DNA of 64,000 bases, taken from assembly GCA_963733265.1 (NCBI GenBank), contig CAVTCF010000001.1, forward strand, positions 744,001 through 808,000. The letters are read 5' to 3'. This DNA comes from PALSA-1006 sp963733265. Its GTDB lineage: Bacteria > Pseudomonadota > Gammaproteobacteria > Burkholderiales > Gallionellaceae. The notes under the pieces are model-generated. The model did no database searches and was not told the DNA's origin. It saw only the letters and a list, made by a program, of their open reading frames with translations. The first letter of the stretch is position 1; every line of letters starts with the position of its first letter. Below are positions 35,315-42,467 of this stretch, in pieces. The translations under genes and the position numbers were made by a program.

Positions 35315-35896
35315 ATGAATTTTCTGGCTCATGCGCTGCTTGCAGGCGACACGCCGGCGTTGATTGTGGGCGGGGTCGTCGGAGATTGGATCAAAGGCCC
35401 GTTACCAGGAATTTTGCCGGAAGATTTGGCCAAAGGAGTTGCACTGCACCGCGCCATTGATAGTTTTGCGGAAACGAATCCAGCCTTTCGTCAAAGCCGC
35501 TCGAGAATTTCTTTGCAACGTCGGCGATATTCAGGTGTGCTGGTTGATGTGTTTTACGATCATCTACTCGCACAAAACTGGGCCACGCTACACCACCAGC
35601 TACTGAATGAATTTTGTGCAACGGTTTATCGATTAATCAAAGACAGACTGAATGATCTTCCCGTCTCGGCTCATCCTGCATTGTTGCTGATGGGGAAGGA
35701 AGACTGGTTGTCGAGTTATACTCGGATTGAAAGCATCGCAGATGTATTGGCACGCATGTCGCGCCTGGCCCGACAACCCAATCCTTTAGCGGGTGGTGCG
35801 GAGGAATTTCTCGCTGATGTTGATGGATTTAACAGCGATTTCTCAACTTGGCTCTATGACACTAAAGAGTTCTGTCATAGGTGGTTGGGCGATTGA
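35315..35896 (+). CDS. acpH: Acyl carrier protein phosphodiesterase
   Basis: Hydrolase that removes 4'-phosphopantetheine from acyl carrier protein. MNFLAHALLAG, VGDWIKGPLPG, GVALHRAIDSFAE and GVLVDVFYDHLLAQNW hold the conserved His/Asp residues of the HD-like AcpH family. The length is 193 aa. TAAGGAGCAAAC is a good ribosome site, 29 bases after the kinase gene. It converges with the diguanylate cyclase gene. Confidence 0.92.
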   Translation: MNFLAHALLAGDTPALIVGGVVGDWIKGPLPGILPEDLAKGVALHRAIDSFAETNPAFRQSRSRISLQRRRYSGVLVDVFYDHLLAQNWATLHHQLLNEFCATVYRLIKDRLNDLPVSAHPALLLMGKEDWLSSYTRIESIADVLARMSRLARQPNPLAGGAEEFLADVDGFNSDFSTWLYDTKEFCHRWLGD

Positions 35897-35945
35897 ATTG
35901 CGAATTACAGCAAGGGGTAACGGATGTTATCGGATGAAATCAAGA

Positions 35946-37580
35946 TTAATTCTTGGCGGTAGCCAAAGCGTAATTAATGGTAAATTGGCTTTTGCTGACC
36001 CTTTTTGCTTCATACATTGCCTGATCTGCATATTGCCATAATGCCGAGATGTTTGTGGCATCCTGCGGATAACGCGCAATACCCAAGCTACAGCCGACCT
36101 TTGCATTTTTTCCATCGAAGTTGAACACAAGCGAATTAATTAATTGAATGATTCTGGTTGCGATAATCTCAACTTCATCATCACCGGGGTTGACCAGCAA
36201 CAAAGCAAATTCGTCGCCCCCAATTCGGTACAGGACTTCATTGCGGCGCAATTGTGAAGAAAGAGTTTGGGCGATTTGCTTGAGTACAATGTCACCGCAA
36301 GCATGTCCATGCAAATCATTGATGGGCTTGAAGTCATCCAGATCAAACATTAACAGAGCCAAGTGTGAGCCGTCACGCTCTGCTTGGGCAATCAGGCGCG
36401 GCAAATCAAGATCGAAGCGTCGACGGTTAAAGATACCCGTCAAGGAGTCCTGTTGGGCGTGCAGTTCGGCAGTCCGCAAAACCTTCTGTTCTTCTGTCTG
36501 ATCTTCGAAAAACCAAAAACGTCCGAGGTAGCGGTTGGTTTCTGATGAACTGACCACGTTGGAAATCAAGCGCAGGACACGCCCATTTTTCATCAAGATG
36601 TATCTTGGTTCGGTGAGGGTTCGTGTGTCAAGTATTTCAGTGATGCTCTTAAAAAAAGAATCGGCTTCAGCAACGACTTGTCCGAGATGTAACAGTAACG
36701 TATCGTTTTTGATGTCAACCAACTGCTCATTCTGGCCAATTTGAAACATTTCGCGGAAGGCGTTATTGCAATAACGTATATGGGTTCGATCTGCAAAAAT
36801 GACGCCGACAGGCATAGTTGCCAACAAAGTATCCAGTGTCGATTTTTCATTCCGGATCGCATTTAAATTTGCAGCTTGTATATCCCTGTCGCGAACCAAT
36901 GTTTGAGCCATTCCCTGAAAACTGGTGATCAATTGCGAGAGTTCGTCTTGTCCTCGCAAGGGCTTGGGCGGGGGAAAGTCCAGATTGCCGTTGGCGATTT
37001 CCTGTGCCGCTTTCGATAAATTAACCAGCGGCTTGGTTAATCTCCTGATTTGCACAAAGAATGGCAGCATGAATATTGCGAACCAAAACATAGCAAAAAA
37101 TATACTTCCTTCAATCAGGCTTGTTCTGGCTTCGGCGATGTCATCAGTACGCACTCCCATGCGTATTGTGCCCATTAGCTGATTTCCATGGATGACCGGG
37201 AGAACAGTGTTGTAGCAATGATCACGATTAATAGAACCGAAATCAGAATCGCTGACCGGGTTTACTTCACCCACTTTGTAGACAACCTTTCCAATATTGT
37301 CCTTTAACTGGAAGTTACACAAAGGCAATTTGGACTGGATATCTTGCAATCTTGTTTGCAATAGAGAAAGGTCATTGGCAAAGAGAGGATCAGCCAGAAC
37401 GCGACTCAATAAATAATTACTGCTGCGCAGATTCGATTCGGCTTGGCGAATGAAATATTCCTGTACCAAATATACTTGGCTGACCAGGATTGCAGTAAGA
37501 CTCAGCGCCACGATAACTGTTAAAGACAGAAACAGTTTAAATTGAATCGAGCGAAATGAGTGCAGAAGATTAGACCTCAT
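35946..37580 (-). CDS. Diguanylate cyclase (HAMP-PAS-GGDEF)
   Basis: Membrane enzyme making cyclic di-GMP. An N-terminal helix (about 13-35), a periplasmic region, a second helix (about 155-180), HAMP (KPLVNLSKAAQEIANGNLDF), a PAS-like domain (about 255-375) and a GGDEF domain with an intact active site (YRIGGDEFALLLV) occupy 544 aa. No obvious RxxD inhibitory site precedes GGDEF, and there is no EAL domain. Neighbours give no clue to its signal. The 187 bases upstream of its start contain a 9-base inverted repeat (37713-37721/37756-37764). Confidence 0.92.
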   Translation of the reverse strand: MRSNLLHSFRSIQFKLFLSLTVIVALSLTAILVSQVYLVQEYFIRQAESNLRSSNYLLSRVLADPLFANDLSLLQTRLQDIQSKLPLCNFQLKDNIGKVVYKVGEVNPVSDSDFGSINRDHCYNTVLPVIHGNQLMGTIRMGVRTDDIAEARTSLIEGSIFFAMFWFAIFMLPFFVQIRRLTKPLVNLSKAAQEIANGNLDFPPPKPLRGQDELSQLITSFQGMAQTLVRDRDIQAANLNAIRNEKSTLDTLLATMPVGVIFADRTHIRYCNNAFREMFQIGQNEQLVDIKNDTLLLHLGQVVAEADSFFKSITEILDTRTLTEPRYILMKNGRVLRLISNVVSSSETNRYLGRFWFFEDQTEEQKVLRTAELHAQQDSLTGIFNRRRFDLDLPRLIAQAERDGSHLALLMFDLDDFKPINDLHGHACGDIVLKQIAQTLSSQLRRNEVLYRIGGDEFALLLVNPGDDEVEIIATRIIQLINSLVFNFDGKNAKVGCSLGIARYPQDATNISALWQYADQAMYEAKRVSKSQFTINYALATAKN

Positions 37581-37767
37581 ACAACCTCTTTATCGCCGGT
37601 CACTACCTGCGACAACTTATTGGGTTAGGCACATTCCGTCACCCGATATTTGATATTGGGCACGGTCCACCGATATTGTCCTCTTTTTATGTGGATAAGG
37701 ATATATGCCTAAATGCCTAGATATTTTCCTATTTTGGCGCAAGGTCTAGATAGAATCTAGGCATATG

Positions 37768-38616
37768 CTAGGTTTTTGCTTGTTCCAAAAGTCGTATTAG
37801 CCCGATAAAATCGTCATTTGACCATCCGGCTGCAATTCCCTGATCGTAGATTTTATCGAGTTGAGCGGTTTGGTTGAGCTTTAGTGAAAGGTCATTGGCG
37901 GACTCCAGTGCCAAGCGCAGATCTTTTGCCATGTTCTTGACTGAAAATTGTGCGCTGTAATCGTGCCTGCTCAATTTGGGCTTTTTAAGATCTGACAAAC
38001 CCGAACGCGAAACATTGCGCTCCAATGCGCTGAAATACATTTCATCCGAAATTCCGGCATTCCGGCACAGAGTGAGACTTTCGCTCAGTATCTGGGCTAT
38101 CCCGGCTATATTGACGTTCATGGCAAGCTTCAAGGTTGAAGCCGAACCCAGCGCGCCAATGTGCAAAATGGCACCTGAAATGGGTTCAAGAACAGGCCGC
38201 GCCGATTCGATTATTTCGGCATCGCCCCCCAAATAGAAAACCGTCTGGCGCTGCTCGGCTGCGATTTTGCTTCCGGTAAAAGGTGCTTCCAAATAACGCG
38301 CGCCAGTTTTCTGTACTTGTTCCGCAAAGAGAGTTGTCCATTTGGCGGAAATGGTGCTCGACTGGATAACCAACTTTCCCGGGCCGAGTTTTGGCTTAAT
38401 ATCATTCAGAACGGATTGCACTGCAGACGGGTCATAAACGACAATGAAAATCACCTCGGCTTGATCAACTGCCTCCTGAATGGAAGCATGAAAATTGGGA
38501 AAGTCTTTCGGCGTCCTGTTCCAGCACTGCACCTCATGACCATCTGCTATCAGGTTTTTTGCCCAGGCGCTTCCAATGATTCCCAATCCCAAAACTGCGA
38601 TATTTCTTTTTGTCAC
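37768..38616 (-). CDS. NAD(P)-dependent beta-hydroxyacid dehydrogenase family protein
   Basis: Member of the 3-hydroxyisobutyrate/tartronate semialdehyde reductase superfamily. The N-terminal Rossmann motif IAVLGLGIIGSAWAKNLIADGH and WNRTP loop bind the dinucleotide. YLEAPFTGSKIAAEQ and KLAMNVNIAGIAQILSESL (active-site Lys region) match the catalytic segments, though the usual DAPVSGG is changed to EAPFTGS. The length is 282 aa. It starts 33 bases after the lldR-like regulator on the same strand, so it is probably cotranscribed with it; a succinic/glyoxylic semialdehyde reductase role is possible but unproved. Confidence 0.82.
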   Translation of the reverse strand: MTKRNIAVLGLGIIGSAWAKNLIADGHEVQCWNRTPKDFPNFHASIQEAVDQAEVIFIVVYDPSAVQSVLNDIKPKLGPGKLVIQSSTISAKWTTLFAEQVQKTGARYLEAPFTGSKIAAEQRQTVFYLGGDAEIIESARPVLEPISGAILHIGALGSASTLKLAMNVNIAGIAQILSESLTLCRNAGISDEMYFSALERNVSRSGLSDLKKPKLSRHDYSAQFSVKNMAKDLRLALESANDLSLKLNQTAQLDKIYDQGIAAGWSNDDFIGLIRLLEQAKT

Positions 38617-38649
38617 TTTCTACTCTCCCTGCTAAGTTTTCCGGATAAT

Positions 38650-39414
38650 TCAGGTAATCGATTCACCTTGGCGCCGCAGTGCACTCTGGCGTCGTTCAAC
38701 TTCCTGATTGGCGTCATTCATACTCTGTCGGACGAATTCTATATGGTTTTTTGCGTGGTGAGCAGCCGAGTCGGGCAGATGTTCACGTATTGCCCGCCAG
38801 ATCGCGTGGTGTTGTTTCCGCAACTCTTGCCACCCTTGCGGGCGTGCATGCAGATGCTCCAGATTGATCGACACATGACCATGAATCAGTTTCATCAGAC
38901 TGGCTGTCATGTGTCCAATGAGTACGTTATGCGCTGCCTCGGCAATTGCCTGATGAAAAGCAACGTCGGCATCAATACAGGCAGCCACATTGCCATTCGC
39001 ATAAACGGAATCAAGGGTTGCATATAGCGCGTCAAGCCGTTCAATGTCTACATTCGTTGCTCTTTCCGCCGCCAGTGCAGCCGCCTGGCTTTCAAGCATC
39101 TGGCGGAATTCCAGCAAGTCCCGGTGTAGCACGGGATGACCGGTTAACATTTCCTGCCAGGGGTCAACAAAATGAGCTTCCAGCCGGTCGGTGACAAAAG
39201 TGCCGCCGCCGTGGCGGGTGGCTAATAAGCCCTTGGAAATCAACTTTTGAATAGCTTCGCGCAAAGATGGGCGGGACACACCTAATTCAACAGCAAAATC
39301 GCGCTCTGACGGTAGCCTATCTCCGGGCTTTAATGAACCTTCGAGGATGCGTTTTTCCAATCCGGTAGCGACAACATCGGAAATACGTGAAACGGTTGGG
39401 CGAACTGGTTTCAT
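38650..39414 (-). CDS. lldR: FadR/GntR-family transcriptional regulator (LldR-like)
   Basis: Repressor of the FCD subgroup of the GntR family. The winged helix-turn-helix (residues about 12-75: LKPGDRLPSERDFAVELGVSRPSLREAI) precedes an FCD ligand domain (EFRQMLESQAAALAA and the metal-binding His/Asp residues in ADVAFHQAIAEAAHN). The length is 254 aa. It is divergent from the lactate operon, and exact FadR-family operators lie in front of both genes, so lactate is the probable inducer and autoregulation is likely. The LldR name is by context and similarity; PdhR-like alternatives cannot be fully excluded. Confidence 0.88.
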   Translation of the reverse strand: MKPVRPTVSRISDVVATGLEKRILEGSLKPGDRLPSERDFAVELGVSRPSLREAIQKLISKGLLATRHGGGTFVTDRLEAHFVDPWQEMLTGHPVLHRDLLEFRQMLESQAAALAAERATNVDIERLDALYATLDSVYANGNVAACIDADVAFHQAIAEAAHNVLIGHMTASLMKLIHGHVSINLEHLHARPQGWQELRKQHHAIWRAIREHLPDSAAHHAKNHIEFVRQSMNDANQEVERRQSALRRQGESIT

Positions 39415-39425
39415 ATTGGATTTAT

Positions 39426-39436
39426 TGGTAAGACCA
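39426..39436. promoter_or_regulatory. FadR-family operator 1
   Basis: TGGTAAGACCA fits the FCD-regulator consensus TNGTNNNACNA exactly and is palindromic (TGGT/ACCA). It lies 12 bases upstream of the regulator's start codon, suggesting autoregulation. Confidence 0.85.
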
Positions 39437-39481
39437 CTTTAATATTATTTTCTGCCCTGAAAATAGTCAACAACATTTTTA

Positions 39482-39509
39482 TTGACAGATTAATATTTAT
39501 CAATATATA
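39482..39509 (+). promoter_or_regulatory. Sigma-70 promoter of the lactate operon
   Basis: TTGACA at 39482-39487 and TATATA at 39504-39509 are separated by 16 bases. The expected start of transcription falls just before operator 2, so bound repressor would block initiation or clearance. Confidence 0.75.
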
Positions 39510-39523
39510 GTTAGCCAAAACAA

Positions 39524-39534
39524 TGGTAAGACCA
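39524..39534. promoter_or_regulatory. FadR-family operator 2
   Basis: A second exact TGGTAAGACCA, 98 bases from operator 1 and immediately downstream of the lactate operon -10 box. The two copies share the flanking CTTT as well (TGGTAAGACCACTTT). Confidence 0.87.
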
Positions 39535-39568
39535 CTTTACCAAAAGTAAAATAAGCAGGGAGGAAGAA

Positions 39569-40372
39569 ATGGGTTCATCCACACCATTTGATCGGCAATA
39601 CCCGTCGAAACCAGCGCACGTTTATCTTTTTGCTACCTGTCTGGTCGATCAATTTGCCCCCGAAGCCGGGCTCGATACGATCCGTTTGCTGGAACGCGAA
39701 GGCATCAAAGTTCATTTTTCGGAACAACAAACCTGCTGCGGCCAACCGGCCTATACCAGCGGCTATCCGGACGAAGCGCGCAAAGTTGCGCGCCAGCAAT
39801 TGAATTTATTTCCCCAGCCGTGGCCGGTGGTTGTGCCATCTGGATCTTGTGCGGCCATGATGCGGCATCATTATCCCAAGCTTTTTGCCGATGACGCTTT
39901 ACTGCTTGCCAAATCCAAAGAACTTTCTGAGCGCATATTCGAGTTGACTGAATTTCTTGTGCATGTCGTTAATTTCAAACAGTTGGATATTGGAGCACCC
40001 TGTAAGATTGCCCTGCATACCTCGTGTCATGCACGCCGTGAAATGGGCGCCCACGAAACCAGTGCCGCCTTGCTGGATAGCTTGAAACAGGTAAGTGTGG
40101 CTCGTCAGGCGCGAATAGAAGAATGCTGCGGGTTTGGCGGGACATTTGCCATTCGTTATCCGGAAATATCTGAAGCAATTGTCAGTGACAAAGTAGAAAG
40201 TTTACGTGCAACGGGTGCCGAACAGGTGGTCAGCGCAGATTGTGGATGTCTGTTCAATATTCTTGGTCGTGCCGCAAAGCAGGATGAAGTTGCAGGGCGC
40301 AGCAAACCTTCTTTGTCAGGGGAACATATTGCCAGCTTTCTGTGGCGCCGCACTTCGGGAGAATCATCATGA
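39569..40372 (+). CDS. lutA: Lactate utilization protein A (Fe-S oxidoreductase, LldE type)
   Basis: Subunit of the LutABC/LldEFG L-lactate dehydrogenase complex. Two cysteine-rich CCG domains are visible: EQQTCCGQPAYTSGYP with SGSCAAMM, and TSCHARREMG with EECCGFGGTFAIRYP and SADCGCL. The length is 267 aa. GGGAGGAAGAA precedes the ATG. It is first of four genes with 1-4 base overlaps; the order A-C-B is like Shewanella/E. coli variants rather than Bacillus A-B-C. Confidence 0.93.
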   Translation: MGSSTPFDRQYPSKPAHVYLFATCLVDQFAPEAGLDTIRLLEREGIKVHFSEQQTCCGQPAYTSGYPDEARKVARQQLNLFPQPWPVVVPSGSCAAMMRHHYPKLFADDALLLAKSKELSERIFELTEFLVHVVNFKQLDIGAPCKIALHTSCHARREMGAHETSAALLDSLKQVSVARQARIEECCGFGGTFAIRYPEISEAIVSDKVESLRATGAEQVVSADCGCLFNILGRAAKQDEVAGRSKPSLSGEHIASFLWRRTSGESS

Positions 40373-41040
40373 GTGCCCGCGACAATATTCTTGGGCGCCT
40401 GCGCGCAACAACTACAAAATTTCCCACCTTACCCGATGTCAGTAGTTGGTATGCGTCTCATCGTCGCGACGAAGATGTAGCTCAACGCGCTGCGCGTCTG
40501 CGCGCGGCGCTTGAAGCGGTTCACACCGAGGTGTATGACACTAATGAATCCGAATGGCAGGATTTGTTGCTCAGCATAGCCGGCAAAAAAGGTCTGCGCA
40601 ATTTGCTGATTGGGACGGACACTGCGCATGGTGCAAAGCTTGAAGCGCTGCACCAGAATAATTTGAAATTGGTTCGCTATGAGCATGCTATCGAAAATTG
40701 GCGCGAGCAATTGTTTGATGAAATAGACGCCTCACTAACGTTAGCCAGAAGCGCTATCGCAGAAACCGGCAGTTTGATTTTATGGCCGGATGCTTCAGAA
40801 CCGCGCCTGATGTCGCTAGTGCCCCACATACATTTTGTCTTGTTGGATGTGACAAAAATCCACGCTGATTTGCATTCGGCAATGAGGGCAGAAAACTGGC
40901 AGGGAACAATCCCAACTAATGCACTGCTGATTTCAGGCCCCTCCAAGACCGCCGACATTCAGCAAACATTGGCCTACGGCGCTCATGGCCCGCGCGAACT
41001 GGTTGTTCTACTGTGTCATCCTGCCGGGAATAAATTATGA
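40369..41040 (+). CDS. lutC: Lactate utilization protein C (LldG type)
   Basis: Small subunit of the LutABC complex, DUF162/LUD domain. It starts MSARDNILGRLRA and contains ARSAIAETGSLILWPDASEPRLMSLVPHIH and GPSKTADIQQTLAYGAHGPREL, the LUD blocks. The ATG at 40369 overlaps the lutA stop (ATGA) and is preferred to an in-frame ATG at 40342. The length is 223 aa. Confidence 0.93.
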   Translation: MSARDNILGRLRATTTKFPTLPDVSSWYASHRRDEDVAQRAARLRAALEAVHTEVYDTNESEWQDLLLSIAGKKGLRNLLIGTDTAHGAKLEALHQNNLKLVRYEHAIENWREQLFDEIDASLTLARSAIAETGSLILWPDASEPRLMSLVPHIHFVLLDVTKIHADLHSAMRAENWQGTIPTNALLISGPSKTADIQQTLAYGAHGPRELVVLLCHPAGNKL

Positions 41041-42467
41041 GTCAGGTTATCTCCATCCATCCCGACAGCGACTTCAAAGATCGTAGTCGTGCAACGCTCA
41101 ACAATCCCGGCCAACGCAAAAACTTTCGCGGTGCAATGGATTTTTTACAAGAGAAGCGGCGCAGCCAATTCCCCGATCAGGACGAGTTGGCGGGTTTGCG
41201 TACGCTTGGTGAAAGTATCCGCCGTTACAGTCTTGCCCGACTGCCGCAACTGCTCGAACAACTGGAAAAAAATCTCAATGCCAACGGTATTCAGGTGCAT
41301 TGGGCGGAATCGGCGGATGAAGCCAATACCATCGCGCTCAACATTGCCCGCAAACATAATGCCCGTACCATTGCCAAAGGCAAGTCGATGGTCAGTGAAG
41401 AAATCGAATTCAATCACGCGATGGCTGCCGCAGGAATAGATGCGTTTGAAACCGACATGGGCGAATACATTGTCCAACTGGCCGGAGAGAAACCCTCTCA
41501 CATCATCATGCCTGCCATCCACAAGACCAAGCAGGAAATCGCTGCTTTGTTCGCTGAAAAGATTCCCGGCGTTGACTACACCGAAGACGTTGACGCACTG
41601 ATTAAAATCGGTCGTCAAGTGCTGCGAAGAAAATTCGCAGAGGCGGATATCGGGCTCTCGGGTGTTAATTTTGCCGTTGCCGAAACCGGCACGCTTTGTC
41701 TCGTCGAGAACGAAGGCAACGGGCGCATGTGTACCACAGTTCCCAAAGTGCATATTGCCGTAACCGGGATCGAGAAAGTGGTTGAGAAATTGGAACACGT
41801 GCCGCCGCTTTACAGTTTGTTGACGCGCTCCGCCACGGGGCAGTCGATTACGACCTACTTCAACATGATCAGCCGCCCGCGCCAGCCGGGTGAAAAAGAC
41901 GGCCCGGAAGAGGTACATTTAATCCTCCTCGATAATGGCCGCACGCAGGCCTTTGCAGATGAACAACTGCGTGCCACGCTGCAATGCATACGCTGCGGTG
42001 CCTGTATGAACCATTGTCCGGTTTATGCGCGCATCGGTGGACACGCATACGGCACGACTTATCCCGGCCCAATTGGTGCAATCGTTTCCCCGCATATGCT
42101 GGGCCTGAATGCCACTTATCCGCTGGCCTTTGCCTCGACGTTGTGCGGAGCCTGCGTCGAAGTTTGCCCGGTAAAGATTCCACTCACAGATATTTTGATT
42201 CGTTTACGCAACGAAGCTCAGGCTCGACCGGGTAGCGTGGATGCTTCATTGCGCGGCAGTGGTGCCGGGCGCAAAGCACTCGTGAGCACAATATGGAAGG
42301 CATGGTCGCTGGTGTATAGTCGTCTTGGTGTTTATCGACTGACATCATGGTTCATGAGCCGGGGTCGCGATCTGTCACCGATCCAACAGGGAGCATGGAC
42401 CCGTTGCCGCACCCCGCTCAAGCCCGCGCCCAAGCGATTGCGCGATCTGCTTAAAGAAATAAAATAA
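41037..42467 (+). CDS. lutB: Lactate utilization protein B (LldF type, Fe-S)
   Basis: Iron-sulfur subunit of the LutABC complex, 476 aa. An N-terminal LUD domain (AKGKSMVSEEIEFNHAM, GVNFAVAETGTLCLVENEGN) is followed by two ferredoxin-like 4Fe-4S motifs, CIRCGACMNHCPVY and CGACVEVCPVKIPL, and a C-terminal LutB domain. It overlaps lutC by four bases and the following dehydrogenase by one. Confidence 0.95.
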   Translation: MSQVISIHPDSDFKDRSRATLNNPGQRKNFRGAMDFLQEKRRSQFPDQDELAGLRTLGESIRRYSLARLPQLLEQLEKNLNANGIQVHWAESADEANTIALNIARKHNARTIAKGKSMVSEEIEFNHAMAAAGIDAFETDMGEYIVQLAGEKPSHIIMPAIHKTKQEIAALFAEKIPGVDYTEDVDALIKIGRQVLRRKFAEADIGLSGVNFAVAETGTLCLVENEGNGRMCTTVPKVHIAVTGIEKVVEKLEHVPPLYSLLTRSATGQSITTYFNMISRPRQPGEKDGPEEVHLILLDNGRTQAFADEQLRATLQCIRCGACMNHCPVYARIGGHAYGTTYPGPIGAIVSPHMLGLNATYPLAFASTLCGACVEVCPVKIPLTDILIRLRNEAQARPGSVDASLRGSGAGRKALVSTIWKAWSLVYSRLGVYRLTSWFMSRGRDLSPIQQGAWTRCRTPLKPAPKRLRDLLKEIK

